Counted from the stretch's first letter, positions 52,371 through 61,720 are shown. The stretch: DNA of 64,000 nt from an uncultured Flavobacteriaceae bacterium (GCA_947493535.1 CANLRK010000001.1:1-64000); one strand, 5' to 3'. Made by a program: numbers and translations. Notes: generated by a model from the sequence alone, not told the origin.

Positions 52371-53627
52371 CTACCATTCATTTATTTTATTCGCATCTAA
52401 TTTAATGAAGATAAATAATAGAATCGTAAACCCCCATAACCCAGAACCTCCATAACTAAAAAAAGGAAGTGGAATTCCAACGGTAGGAAAAACCCCCATT
52501 ACCATAGCAATATTTATTAAAAAGTGGAAAAATAAAATTGCTGCTACTGAATATCCGTACACCCTACTAAACTTCGATTTTTGTAATTCAGCTCTATGCA
52601 AAATTCTTAATATTAACGCTACAAACAGAAGTACAACAAAGCTACTTCCTAGAAACCCCCACTCTTCGCCAACAGTACTAAAAATATAATCTGTATGCTG
52701 TTCAGGCACAAACCCCCCTTTGGTTTGAGTTCCTTGCAACCAACCCTTTCCGGTCCAACCACCATTTCCTATAGCAATTTCTGATTGTGCCGTGTTATAT
52801 CCTATCCCTTTAGTATCTACTTCTTTACCTAAAACGATATTAAAACGATCTCGATGACGCTGCTCAAATACGTTTTCAAAAATATAATTCACAGAATAAG
52901 ATAAACCAACACAAGCAGAAAGTACTGTTATATACAATAACTTGCTAGGCTTTTTCTTTCTGTTTTTTAAAAAGAATAATACGGCTAAAACAAAACAAAT
53001 TATAGATATTATTAAAGGATCAAGTACCAGTGTTAACACAAATAATGTTGCTGCTGAGAAACCTAATAAAAGATACACAGGTGAAAGTCCCTCCCTATAT
53101 AGCACAAAAAAGAATGCCGCATACACTAGTGCACTACCAGGATCAGGCTGTGGCACAATAATTAATGCTGGTAAAAAAATGATTACAAATATTTTAATCA
53201 AATCATTAAGTGATTTGATATTGGTTTGTGTATCACTTAAAAACTTAGCCAATGCTAATGAAGTAGCAAACTTCGCAAACTCACTTGGTTGTATACTAAA
53301 CCCTCCAAAGGCATACCATGAGGTAGCCCCTGATATTGTTTTACCAAACACAAATAAACCTAATAATGACAGTAGTGAAACTAAATATATAATACTTGAA
53401 AAACGTTCGTAAAACTTAGCTTCTATAGATAGTATTAAGATTATCAAAACAATGCTTAATCCAATAAATATTTGTTGCCTGCCATGAGGTTGAGACAACA
53501 TACTTAAAGTGGTATCACTAGAGTATGAAGCAGAATATATACTCATCCATCCTATTATTACTAGTGCAAAATAAAGCACTATTAGCAACCAATCTAATCT
53601 TACTAATATGTTTCCTTTATTACGCAC
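52371..53627 (-). CDS. rodA: Rod-shape peptidoglycan polymerase RodA (SEDS)
   Basis: 418 residues with about ten transmembrane segments. SEDS-family landmarks are GGFSIQPSEFAKFATSLALA, cut here at QPSE, PQPDPGSALVYAAFF (catalytic Asp region), GNGGWTGKGWLQGTQTKGGFVPEQHTDYIFS (key parts GWxGKG and PEQHTDFIF), and VGIPLPFFSYGGSG near the C-terminus. It polymerises glycan strands in the elongasome with PBP2. It is the last gene of the mreB-mreC-mreD-mrdA-rodA operon. Confidence 0.96.
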   Translation of the reverse strand: MRNKGNILVRLDWLLIVLYFALVIIGWMSIYSASYSSDTTLSMLSQPHGRQQIFIGLSIVLIILILSIEAKFYERFSSIIYLVSLLSLLGLFVFGKTISGATSWYAFGGFSIQPSEFAKFATSLALAKFLSDTQTNIKSLNDLIKIFVIIFLPALIIVPQPDPGSALVYAAFFFVLYREGLSPVYLLLGFSAATLFVLTLVLDPLIISIICFVLAVLFFLKNRKKKPSKLLYITVLSACVGLSYSVNYIFENVFEQRHRDRFNIVLGKEVDTKGIGYNTAQSEIAIGNGGWTGKGWLQGTQTKGGFVPEQHTDYIFSTVGEEWGFLGSSFVVLLFVALILRILHRAELQKSKFSRVYGYSVAAILFFHFLINIAMVMGVFPTVGIPLPFFSYGGSGLWGFTILLFIFIKLDANKINEW

Positions 53628-53629
53628 TA

Positions 53630-55498
53630 TTACTTATTAATTGTAAATGGTTCTCCACTAATATATTTATCATACTCTTCTTGCAAACTACCTGTGAGCA
53701 TTCGTGTTTCTAAATCTGTTCTGGTAATTTTTCCTTTCAAATATTTTTCTATCATTAAACTGGCCATAGGTGCGGCCCAACGCCCTCCCCAATAACCATG
53801 TTCAACAAAAACGGCTAATGCAATTTTTGGATTATCTTTTGGAGCAAAAGCAACAAATATAGAGTGATCAGTTAATTGAGTAGTTACTCCGTTAATTTTT
53901 CCTTTAACTTCAGCTGTACCTGTTTTTCCACAAATTTCTATTCCTTTTACTCTTGATCTATACCCAGTTCCTCCTGGTTGTTCATATACATCAAACATTC
54001 CTTGTATTACTGGTGCAAAATGCTCTTTACTAATTGTAGTAACCCTTTTAGTAGTATACTTTTTCGCTATTTTTTCTCCTTTAATCTCTTTTATAATATG
54101 TGGTGTAAAATAATACCCTTTATTTGCTATTGCTGCAGTCATATTTGCCAACTGTATAGGTGTTGTAAGAACTTCTCCTTGCCCAATTGCGTTAGAAATA
54201 GTAAATGTACTATACACTCTATTTTTTCCATACCAACGCTCATAGAATTTGTCATCTGGTATTCTTCCTTTACTCCCTACAGATAGGTCATTATTCAAAA
54301 AATTTCCTAAGCCGAAACTTTTGGCATGGTCACTCCAATGTTTTAATCCAATTGTTGCATTTGGATACTTATCTATTATTTTTTTATATGTACTCCCGAA
54401 ATATGCATTACATGAAGCAAAAATAGCTTTATTTAAATCATTTGATGCTCCATAACTACAATGGCAGCCAAGTGGTTTTTTTGCTCCATAATGAAAACCG
54501 TTTCTACAGGTTACTCTACCAGTTGTATTAATAACTCCCTCTTCTAGACCAATTAACGCATTTAATAATTTAAATGGCGAGCCTGGAGGATATTGCGCTT
54601 GTAAACCTCTATCGTATAAAGGCCTTGCAATAGTATCTAAATACAACTTTGTAAAGTTTTTTGAACGTTGCCTACCTACTAATAATCCTGGGTTATAACT
54701 TGGTGCGGATACTAACGCTAAAATTTCTCCAGAGCTAGGTTCGATAGCAACAATACCACCACGTTTATTTACCATTAAAGCCTCTCCGTACTCTTGTAAT
54801 TTAGCATCAATTGTAATTTTAATATCGTTTCCATTAATAGGCATCGTATCTAGAGCACCTTGTTTATAGGAGCCTATATCTCTATTAAATTTATCCTTTT
54901 GTAAATATTTTACTCCTTTTACTCCTCGCAGAATCTCTTCATAAGACTTTTCAACACCTGATTTTCCGTATAAATCTCCTGATTGATAATAAGGATTTTC
55001 TTTTACTTTCTGTGGGGTCACTTCTGCAATATATCCTAAAACATTTGCTCCTATTGTAGTTTGATAGTCTCTGGTTGATCTTTTTTGGATATAAAACCCT
55101 TCAAATTTTCTGATTTTTTCTTGTAATGAGGCGTATTCTATTTTTGACATTTGCCCTACAACTAAAGAAGGTAATCGTGGTGAATAATGCCTTGCTTTTT
55201 CTAATTTTTTAATTAAATCTTGTTTTGAAATACTTAATAATTCGCACAACATTAAAGAATCAAAAGGCTTTACTTTTCTAGGTATTACCATTAAGTCATA
55301 CGAAGGTTGGTTTGCCACCAACAACTGCCCATTTCTGTCATAAATGTGCCCCCGCTCTGGATAAACTTTAATTCTTTTATAGGCGTTGCTTTCAGACTGT
55401 AATTTGAAGCTGTCATCATAAATTTGCAAATAGAAAAGTCTTCCTATAAAAAGAATTCCTGTTAAAATTACCAACAAGTACAATAACGCTTTTCTCAC
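53630..55498 (-). CDS. mrdA: Penicillin-binding protein 2 (elongation transpeptidase)
   Basis: 622 residues. One N-terminal transmembrane helix (about 5-25) is followed by a dimerisation domain (from about 45; RGHIYDRNGQLLVANQP) and a transpeptidase domain. Its active-site motifs are YPPGSPFK (Ser-x-x-Lys), SCN (in FASCNAYFGS) and CGKTGTAEV (KTG). It cross-links new peptidoglycan along the cell cylinder and activates RodA, encoded 2 bases downstream. The start overlaps the mreD stop by 4 bases. Confidence 0.96.
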   Translation of the reverse strand: MRKALLYLLVILTGILFIGRLFYLQIYDDSFKLQSESNAYKRIKVYPERGHIYDRNGQLLVANQPSYDLMVIPRKVKPFDSLMLCELLSISKQDLIKKLEKARHYSPRLPSLVVGQMSKIEYASLQEKIRKFEGFYIQKRSTRDYQTTIGANVLGYIAEVTPQKVKENPYYQSGDLYGKSGVEKSYEEILRGVKGVKYLQKDKFNRDIGSYKQGALDTMPINGNDIKITIDAKLQEYGEALMVNKRGGIVAIEPSSGEILALVSAPSYNPGLLVGRQRSKNFTKLYLDTIARPLYDRGLQAQYPPGSPFKLLNALIGLEEGVINTTGRVTCRNGFHYGAKKPLGCHCSYGASNDLNKAIFASCNAYFGSTYKKIIDKYPNATIGLKHWSDHAKSFGLGNFLNNDLSVGSKGRIPDDKFYERWYGKNRVYSTFTISNAIGQGEVLTTPIQLANMTAAIANKGYYFTPHIIKEIKGEKIAKKYTTKRVTTISKEHFAPVIQGMFDVYEQPGGTGYRSRVKGIEICGKTGTAEVKGKINGVTTQLTDHSIFVAFAPKDNPKIALAVFVEHGYWGGRWAAPMASLMIEKYLKGKITRTDLETRMLTGSLQEEYDKYISGEPFTINK

Positions 55499-55998
55499 TC
55501 TTTCCTATTTTTAAACAAATTAATCAAAAGTAAACATATGAAAATAGTATAAATACTACTAAACAGTATACTCTTTAATGTAAATAGTATAAAATTAAAA
55601 TTGAAAGTTTCTAAAAAAAATAGGATAAAATGATGTATGAAAACTAAAATTGAAATGTAGGCTATCCTAGAACTTTGCGAAACCTTTGTTAATTTTAGTG
55701 ATTGGTATTCATAATTCCTACCAAAAGAAAAACGCAAAGCCTGAGGACGCATAAAGGCTATAAACGTACTTGCTGCTGCATGAACTCCCCCTGAATTGAA
55801 AAAAAAGTCTAAACTTAACCCTAATAAAAAACTAATAAAAACTAGTAATGATTTATTATACCGAATAGGAAATCGTAAAATAAACAACACATAAACAAAA
55901 GGCACATACCCTTGAATACTCATTTTACTAAACAACAATACCTGCAGGAATATCATTCCAAAAAAAAAGGCTACACGTAATGTTATGTCTTTATTCAT
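55495..55998 (-). CDS. mreD: Rod shape-determining protein MreD
   Basis: 167 residues with about five hydrophobic segments and no soluble domain. Sequence motifs in MreD are weak; the call rests on size, membrane topology and position between mreC and mrdA. It overlaps mreC by 8 bases and mrdA by 4. FVYVLFILRFPIRYNKS and DFFFNSGGVHAAAS resemble bacteroidetal MreD. Confidence 0.88.
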   Translation of the reverse strand: MNKDITLRVAFFFGMIFLQVLLFSKMSIQGYVPFVYVLFILRFPIRYNKSLLVFISFLLGLSLDFFFNSGGVHAAASTFIAFMRPQALRFSFGRNYEYQSLKLTKVSQSSRIAYISILVFIHHFILFFLETFNFNFILFTLKSILFSSIYTIFICLLLINLFKNRKE

Positions 55999-56800
55999 TT
56001 GCAGATTTATTTAACAATTGCTCAACCTCTTTTTTAGCTTTATTTTTTATAACATATACATAGCCTATGTTACTCATATCATTAAATGTGGCAATATCTA
56101 TTTTATAAAAATTTTCTGTTTGATCCAATTGCGCGTTAATTACTATACCTACATCAATTCCTTGTGGGAAAACAGAATAGTTTCCGGTTACAATGGTATC
56201 ATTCACCTGTATAGGTGCTACTTTAGTAATATCCTCAAGTTGAACTTTATATATTGATTTACCATTCCACACTAATGAACCTATATGATTGGTCTTCTTT
56301 AATTGAGCATTAACCCTTGACTCAGTGTGCAAAATTGATAGGACTGTTGAGTAGTTTTCTCCTACACTCTCTATAATTCCAACTACTCCATTTGTGGTAA
56401 TTACCCCCATATCTGGTGCAACACCATGTTTCGCTCCTCTATTAATTACTAATATGTTTTCTTTCTTATCAAAACTATTATGAATTAATTTTGCGGGTAT
56501 TAAATCATAGGGTGTATCTACTGGAAAGTCAGAAGCTTCATGAAAAGAATAATTACTCAATTCTTTTCTAAGTTTTGCATTTTCTTTTAATAATCGTTCA
56601 TTATACTCATCTAGATGAATAAACTCGTTAATATGATTGGTGTATTCATACAACCCTCCAGTAACGTTATTAGCAGCATTTACAAACTTGCTTTTATGAT
56701 AGCTGTGTGATTGTATGGTTAAACCTAATGATACCACCATTAATAGCAAAAACAACAGCAAATTCTTTTTCTTAATTAAATACGAAATTACTTGTTGCAT
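55991..56800 (-). CDS. mreC: Rod shape-determining protein MreC
   Basis: 269 residues. One N-terminal transmembrane helix (about 12-30) is followed by a coiled coil (about 55-85; EYNERLLKENAKLRKEL) and a double beta-barrel domain (about 100-255) with INRGAKHGVAPDMGVITTNGVVGII, cut here at the conserved GxxxGV and GVVG parts. It links the periplasmic PBP2-RodA to cytosolic MreB. It starts 8 bases after mreB. Confidence 0.94.
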   Translation of the reverse strand: MQQVISYLIKKKNLLLFLLLMVVSLGLTIQSHSYHKSKFVNAANNVTGGLYEYTNHINEFIHLDEYNERLLKENAKLRKELSNYSFHEASDFPVDTPYDLIPAKLIHNSFDKKENILVINRGAKHGVAPDMGVITTNGVVGIIESVGENYSTVLSILHTESRVNAQLKKTNHIGSLVWNGKSIYKVQLEDITKVAPIQVNDTIVTGNYSVFPQGIDVGIVINAQLDQTENFYKIDIATFNDMSNIGYVYVIKNKAKKEVEQLLNKSANE

Positions 56801-56808
56801 TAGCTATG

Positions 56809-57837
56809 CTATTTTATAAGAATACTTTTATACTTCGTGATGTTTTTTAAGGTAATTCCTGTTCCTCTAACTACTGCTCTTAACGGATCTTCGGCTATAT
56901 AAACAGGTAAGTCTGTTTTTTTCGATAAACGTTTATCTAAACCTCTTAACATAGATCCTCCACCAGCTAAATAAATACCCGTATTATAAATGTCTGCCGC
57001 TAACTCTGGCGGTGTTTGAGATAAAGTTTCCATAACAGCATCTTCAATTCTTAATATTGACTTATCTAATGCTTTGGCTATTTCTCTATAGGATATCTGT
57101 ACTTGTTTTGGTTTTCCTGTTAATAAATCTCTACCTTGAACCGACATGTCTTCTGGCGGGGTTTCTAAATCTTCAGTAGCTGCTCCTATTTGGATTTTTA
57201 TTTTTTCAGCTGTTCTATCACCAACATATAAATTATGCTGAGTACGCATAAAGTAAATTATGTCATTGGTAAAAACATCTCCAGCTACTTTAACCGATTT
57301 ATCACATACTATTCCTCCTAATGCAATTACAGCAATTTCAGTAGTACCACCTCCAATATCAATAATCATGTTTCCTTTTGGCTGCATAATATCAACTCCA
57401 ATACCTACAGCTGCGGCCATTGGCTCATGTATTAAATACACTTCTTTTCCATTAACACGCTCAGCAGACTCTTTAACCGCACGCATTTCAACCTCAGTAA
57501 TTCCTGATGGAATACAAATTACTAAACGTAATGCAGGTGGAAATAATTTTTTCTTTAATGCTGGTATGTTTTTAATAAACATAGTAAGCATTTTTTCTGA
57601 CGCATCAAAATCAGCAATTACACCATCTTTTAACGGACGAATTGTTTTAATATTTTCGTGCGTTTTTCCTTGCATCATATTAGCCTCCTGACCTACAGCA
57701 ATTATTTGCCCAGTAACTCTATCTCTAGCTACAATTGAAGGGGCATCTACCACTACTTTTCCATTGTGGATTATCAGCGTGTTAGCTGTACCTAAATCGA
57801 TTGCTATTTCTTCAGTTAGGAAGTCAAAAAATCCCAT
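56809..57837 (-). CDS. mreB: Rod shape-determining protein MreB (bacterial actin)
   Basis: 342 residues. Actin-fold motifs are EIAIDLGTANTLI (phosphate 1), RPLKDGVIADFDA, HEPMAAAVGIG, NMIIDIGGGTTEIAVIALGG (phosphate 2, cut at DIGGGTTE), and GIYLAGGGSMLRGLD (adenosine site). MreB filaments guide lateral wall synthesis. It leads the five-gene rod-shape operon, with a promoter box at 57889-57896. Confidence 0.97.
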   Translation of the reverse strand: MGFFDFLTEEIAIDLGTANTLIIHNGKVVVDAPSIVARDRVTGQIIAVGQEANMMQGKTHENIKTIRPLKDGVIADFDASEKMLTMFIKNIPALKKKLFPPALRLVICIPSGITEVEMRAVKESAERVNGKEVYLIHEPMAAAVGIGVDIMQPKGNMIIDIGGGTTEIAVIALGGIVCDKSVKVAGDVFTNDIIYFMRTQHNLYVGDRTAEKIKIQIGAATEDLETPPEDMSVQGRDLLTGKPKQVQISYREIAKALDKSILRIEDAVMETLSQTPPELAADIYNTGIYLAGGGSMLRGLDKRLSKKTDLPVYIAEDPLRAVVRGTGITLKNITKYKSILIK

Positions 57838-57888
57838 ATAATTTTACGTGTTTTAAAGGGTGATACTCTACTCTTTCTAGCGGTTAAC

Positions 57889-57896
57889 CAAAGGTA
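57889..57896 (-). promoter_or_regulatory. -7 box for the mreB operon
   Basis: TACCTTTG on the minus strand matches TAnnTTTG and lies 51 bases before the mreB ATG, giving a leader of about 45 bases. It follows the purH terminator. Confidence 0.55.
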
Positions 57897-57921
57897 CTAA
57901 AAATAAGGAAAAAATTAGATT

Positions 57922-57963
57922 AAAAAAGGAAACTCCATAAAAAATATTTTTATGGAGTTTCCT
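57922..57963 (-). terminator. purH terminator
   Basis: A perfect 17-bp stem (57963-57947 with 57943-57927 on the minus strand, core AGGAAACTCCAT) and a 3-base loop run into a T tract at 57926-57922. It lies 20 bases after the purH stop. Confidence 0.9.
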
Positions 57964-57982
57964 AATTTTTATAATTAAGTTT

Positions 57983-59512
57983 TTAATGTTTAAAATGACG
58001 GGTTCCTGTAAACACCATGGCTATATTATTTTCATTACAATAGTCAATACTTAATTGATCCTTAATAGAGCCTCCTGGTTGAATAACTGCCGTAACCCCT
58101 GCCTTATCTGCAATTTCCACACAGTCTGGAAACGGAAAAAACGCATCACTTGCCATAACCGCCCCCTTTAAATCAAACGAAAACTTGTTAGCTTTTTCTA
58201 TTGCTTGATTTAAAGCATCTACACGTGATGTTTGACCTGTACCACTTGCACATAATTGCTTGTTTTTTACTAACACTATAGTGTTAGACTTTGTATGCTT
58301 ACATATTTTAGATGCAAAAATTAAATCTTCTTTCTGTTCATTTGTAGCTAATGTAGTTGTTTTATCTTCCAACCCTTCTACAGTATCTGTAACAGAATTT
58401 CTATCTTGAACTAAGATGCCATTTAAACATGTTCTTACATTGGTTTCTGGCAACTGTGTGTTTTTTTGCACCAATAAAATTCTGTTTTTCTTCCCTTTTA
58501 ACACTGCTTCTGCTTCAGCATCAAAACCTGGAGCAATAACAACTTCACAGAATAATTTATGTATTTCTTCCGCCGTCGCAGCATCAATAGTTGTATTAGC
58601 AATTAAAACACCTCCAAAAGCCGATGTTGGATCACCTGCTAAAGCATCTAAATATGCCTGTTTTATGGTTGGTCTTTGTGCAAACCCACAGGCATTATTA
58701 TGTTTTAAAACGGCAAATGTTGGAGCCTCACCTACAAACTCATTCATTAAGTTAACTGCCGCATCTACATCTAATAAATTATTATAACTTAACTCTTTAC
58801 CATGAAGTTTGGTAAACATTGCATTAAAATCACCAAAGAAAAATCCTTTTTGATGTGGGTTTTCTCCATAACGCAATGTTTTTCCGTTAGTTTCACTAAT
58901 TTTTAGTGTAGCTTCATCGGTTTCTTTATTAAAATAATTAAAGATGGCTGTATCATAATGTGATGAGATATTAAATGCCTTAGCCGCAAACTTTTTTCTT
59001 TCATTTAAAGTTGTTGCACCATCATTTTCTGATATTGTGTTTAAAAACTCATCATATTGTTCCATTGAAGAAACAATTACAGTATCTTTAAAGTTCTTAG
59101 CGGCTGCTCTTATTAAAGAAATACCTCCAATATCTATTTTTTCAATTATATCTTGCTCTTCAGCTCCTGAAGCTACTGTTTTTTCAAACGGATATAAATC
59201 AACAATAACTAAATCTATTTGTGGTATATTATATTCTTGCATCTCTGCAACATCGCCTTGATGGTCTTGACGATTCAATATTCCTCCAAAAACTTTTGGG
59301 TGTAATGTTTTAACTCTACCACCTAAAATAGACGGGTAAGATGTAGTTTCTTCTACAGGAACCACATTTATACCTAACTCATTAATAAATTTTTCGGTTC
59401 CTCCAGTTGAATAAATTGTTACTCCTAATTCATCTAGTTTCTTTACAATTGGTGCTAATCCATCTTTGTGAAATACGGAAATTAACGCCGACTTAATTGC
59501 TTTTGTAGTCAT
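57983..59512 (-). CDS. purH: AICAR transformylase / IMP cyclohydrolase
   Basis: 509 residues, bifunctional, last two steps of purine synthesis to IMP. The N-terminal MGS-like cyclohydrolase domain (about 1-145) has STGGTEKFI and GGRVKTLHPKVFGGIL. The transformylase domain has RYGENPHQKG, LDVDAAVNLMNEF, LKHNNACGFA (the catalytic Lys-His) and KHTKSNTIVL. The C-terminal TGTRHFKH is typical. It is a single-gene unit with a promoter box at 59549-59556 and its own terminator. Confidence 0.97.
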   Translation of the reverse strand: MTTKAIKSALISVFHKDGLAPIVKKLDELGVTIYSTGGTEKFINELGINVVPVEETTSYPSILGGRVKTLHPKVFGGILNRQDHQGDVAEMQEYNIPQIDLVIVDLYPFEKTVASGAEEQDIIEKIDIGGISLIRAAAKNFKDTVIVSSMEQYDEFLNTISENDGATTLNERKKFAAKAFNISSHYDTAIFNYFNKETDEATLKISETNGKTLRYGENPHQKGFFFGDFNAMFTKLHGKELSYNNLLDVDAAVNLMNEFVGEAPTFAVLKHNNACGFAQRPTIKQAYLDALAGDPTSAFGGVLIANTTIDAATAEEIHKLFCEVVIAPGFDAEAEAVLKGKKNRILLVQKNTQLPETNVRTCLNGILVQDRNSVTDTVEGLEDKTTTLATNEQKEDLIFASKICKHTKSNTIVLVKNKQLCASGTGQTSRVDALNQAIEKANKFSFDLKGAVMASDAFFPFPDCVEIADKAGVTAVIQPGGSIKDQLSIDYCNENNIAMVFTGTRHFKH

Positions 59513-59548
59513 TGTGTTGTGTTTGTTGTGTTGTTATTTTGAAAGATG

Positions 59549-59556
59549 CAAAAGTA
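59549..59556 (-). promoter_or_regulatory. -7 box and unstructured leader of purH
   Basis: TACTTTTG on the minus strand matches TAnnTTTG and lies 37 bases before the purH ATG. The leader just before the ATG (59536-59513) consists almost only of A and C (AACA/CAAC repeats), with no Shine-Dalgarno. Confidence 0.55.
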
Positions 59557-59593
59557 ATTGTAATAGCTGAAAGCACCATGTTTTTTTAGAAGA

Positions 59594-60082
59594 TTATTTT
59601 AAGTACAACTCTTCAAGGTTAATTCCTGTAAGTAATACTGAAACTTCTTCATTTACATAAGCCAAAAACTCTTCATCTTCGTTTGTAAATGGATCTATCG
59701 TTTTAGAATCAATATCTATTTGCCCAACATTGAGTCCATTAATAAATAGTGGAACTACTATTTCTGCCTTAACAGTAATGCTACACGCTATATAATTATC
59801 TTGGGCTTTTACGTCAGGAACAACAAAGTTTGCATTACTTTCTGCCACTTGACCACAAATCCCTTTTCCAAAAGGAATCACCCAATGATCCGTTGGTTCA
59901 CCAACATAAGCACTTAAATGCAATGTTTTATTATCATGATTTGCGAAATAAAACCCTACCCAATCATAGGCAGCTAAATTATCTTGTAATAACTGACATA
60001 TTCCTTTTAAACGGTCAAAAACAGATAAGGTAATATCTTTTGCAATTGTTGATACTAAAGGTTTTAAGTTTTCAAATGTCAT
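59594..60082 (-). CDS. GAF-domain protein, free methionine-(R)-sulfoxide reductase type
   Basis: 162 residues, one GAF domain. The fRMsr signatures are YDWVGFYF, IPFGKGICGQVAES (Cys76), DNYIACSITVKAEIVVPLF (Cys100) and GQIDIDS. Cys76 and Cys100 are 24 residues apart, as for Cys94 and Cys118 in the E. coli enzyme; a third Cys at the E. coli Cys84 position is not seen. The family reduces free methionine-R-sulfoxide with thioredoxin. It has its own promoter box and lies upstream of purH on the same strand. Confidence 0.88.
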   Translation of the reverse strand: MTFENLKPLVSTIAKDITLSVFDRLKGICQLLQDNLAAYDWVGFYFANHDNKTLHLSAYVGEPTDHWVIPFGKGICGQVAESNANFVVPDVKAQDNYIACSITVKAEIVVPLFINGLNVGQIDIDSKTIDPFTNEDEEFLAYVNEEVSVLLTGINLEELYLK

Positions 60083-60110
60083 TTTTATAGCTAATTAATT
60101 ATAATGCATG

Positions 60111-60118
60111 CAAAAGTA
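60111..60118 (-). promoter_or_regulatory. -7 box for the GAF-domain gene
   Basis: TACTTTTG on the minus strand, 29 bases before the ATG at 60082, matches TAnnTTTG. The -33 element is not clear. Confidence 0.5.
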
Positions 60119-60168
60119 CCCAATTAATAAAAGAATTAAGTCCTAAATGTTGTTAATTTGTACTATTA

Positions 60169-60696
60169 ATGAAAGAACTATTTATAAAATACAAAGGAGT
60201 CTTAAAGTTTTTAAGTGTTTTTATTGGGAGTTATATTTTACTAACACTTCTATATGCTTTTTACTTAAAATCAAGTACAACTCCTGATAGTTATACCAAA
60301 CATGTATCCAACCAAGTAATTTACTGGTTAAATTTTGTGGGGTATCAAGCAACAAGCACTACTAATAACCTTAACGGCTATATAGATTTATTTATTCAAA
60401 ATAAATTAATTGCTGGTATTGCAGAAGGATGTAATGCAATAAGTATTAAAATATTATTTACTGCTTTTGTTGTTGCTTTTGCTAAAAATTTAAAAACAAC
60501 TTTATTGTTTATTTTTTCCGGCTTAATTGGAATTTATATAATGAATATTATCAGGATTATTATACTTGTTATCTGTATTTACCATTTTCCAAAATATACA
60601 GAACCTTTACATAGTTATATTTTCCCCGGAATGATTTACACGGCAGTTTTTTTATTATGGATGTTATGGGTAAAATCTTTTAAAAAACGAGCATAA
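60169..60696 (+). CDS. xrtF: Exosortase F (XrtF)
   Basis: 175 residues with about five transmembrane segments. The exosortase triad is visible: Cys88 in AEGCNAISI, Arg129 in NIIRIIIL and His148 in PLHSYIFPG. Exosortases are membrane cysteine proteases/transpeptidases that process proteins with C-terminal sorting tails (PEP-CTERM-like). The F type is typical of Flavobacteriia and is paired with a small associated protein, which follows 4 bases later. No substrate with a matching tail was noticed in this window. Confidence 0.9.
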   Translation: MKELFIKYKGVLKFLSVFIGSYILLTLLYAFYLKSSTTPDSYTKHVSNQVIYWLNFVGYQATSTTNNLNGYIDLFIQNKLIAGIAEGCNAISIKILFTAFVVAFAKNLKTTLLFIFSGLIGIYIMNIIRIIILVICIYHFPKYTEPLHSYIFPGMIYTAVFLLWMLWVKSFKKRA

Positions 60697-60700
60697 TAAA

Positions 60701-61135
60701 ATGTCTACGAAATTAATAAAAATAGCAATCCTAAGTGGCTTATTTATCTTATTAGCCATGGTGAGAATTTTTGAAAACGAGCTGTTTTATGACCCTTTTA
60801 TCCAATTCTTTAAGCAGCAGTATTCTACTATGACGTCCCCCAACTATAGCACCACTAAATTATTGTGCAATATTGGAATTAGGTATTTTTTAAACTGCAT
60901 TATTTCGCTAGCAATATTATACATAGCATTTAAAAATATTGGAATTCTAAAATTTGCCGTTGTTTTTTACAGCATAGCTTTTTGTATACTTCTAACTGTT
61001 TTTAGTATTCTTTTAGCTCAACTCAATGAGAATAATTATCAATTATTCTTCTACACAAGAAGGTTTTTAATACAACCTATTTTTGTATTACTATTACTGC
61101 CAGCGTTCTACTACCAACGAATTCATAAAGCATAA
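60701..61135 (+). CDS. Exosortase F system-associated membrane protein
   Basis: 144 residues with about four hydrophobic segments (about 6-20, 50-85, 88-108, 120-137) and the N-terminal ENELFYDPFIQFF segment found in this partner family. It starts 4 bases after xrtF and ends in a shared terminator. Its role beside the exosortase is not known; it may help substrate handling or membrane assembly. Confidence 0.83.
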   Translation: MSTKLIKIAILSGLFILLAMVRIFENELFYDPFIQFFKQQYSTMTSPNYSTTKLLCNIGIRYFLNCIISLAILYIAFKNIGILKFAVVFYSIAFCILLTVFSILLAQLNENNYQLFFYTRRFLIQPIFVLLLLPAFYYQRIHKA

Positions 61136-61167
61136 AAAAAGCCAGTACTTAAAGTACTGGCTTTTTT
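61135..61167. terminator. Bidirectional terminator (exosortase pair / OmpH)
   Basis: GCCAGTAC (61141-61148), loop TTAAA, GTACTGGC (61154-61161), flanked by six A and six T that extend the stem. It serves the convergent xrtF pair and the OmpH gene. Confidence 0.93.
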
Positions 61168-61186
61168 ATAGTATTAGTGTAAAGTA

Positions 61187-61696
61187 TTACATTCCTAATT
61201 CAGATTTAACTGCAGCTAATAAGTCTGGCCCGTCTGCTAAAATTAATCCAGATCCAGCTGTAGAGTCAATTACATATTGATAGCCTTTAGCTCTTGCAAC
61301 TTTTTGAATAGCCACACGTGCTTTTTCCATAATTGGCTTAATTAACCCTTCTTGCCTTTTTCCCATTTCTTGCTGTGCATTTTGCTCATACTTTAATACG
61401 TTATCACGCATTCCTTGTACTTCTTGTGCTCTACGCGCATTTTCTTCATCTGTTTTTGATGAAGCTTCAGCCTGGTACTGCTTCATTTTATTTTGAAGTT
61501 CTGTAGCCATAGTTTGAATATCAGCTTCGTAAGTTTTCTGCAATTTTTCTAATTGATTTTGAGCTTCTTTCATTTCAGGCATTGATGCAATTAATGCTTG
61601 AGTATCAATGTGAGCCACTTTACTTTGAGCCGTTGTTAAACTTGTAGCTCCTAAAAATAATATTGCTGCAACTAATAGCGTTTTAATTTGTTTCAT
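61187..61696 (-). CDS. OmpH/Skp-family periplasmic chaperone
   Basis: 169 residues. The signal peptide ends ...SLTTAQ. The Skp fold is a small beta body (KVAHIDTQALIASMPE and YQYVIDSTAGSGLILADG) with two long charged helices (about 40-120) that form the jellyfish tentacles. Such trimers hold unfolded outer-membrane proteins on the way to BamA. It lies 24 bases after a longer OmpH paralog, in an operon beginning with bamA. Confidence 0.93.
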   Translation of the reverse strand: MKQIKTLLVAAILFLGATSLTTAQSKVAHIDTQALIASMPEMKEAQNQLEKLQKTYEADIQTMATELQNKMKQYQAEASSKTDEENARRAQEVQGMRDNVLKYEQNAQQEMGKRQEGLIKPIMEKARVAIQKVARAKGYQYVIDSTAGSGLILADGPDLLAAVKSELGM

Positions 61697-61720
61697 TTTT
61701 TGTAGTTATTAAGTGTTAAT

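Noticed and set aside
54205-54455. Overlapping plus-strand frames within mrdA.
   Set aside because: They lie opposite the PBP2 transpeptidase domain, whose active-site motifs are intact, and show only Phe/Tyr-rich low-complexity translation.
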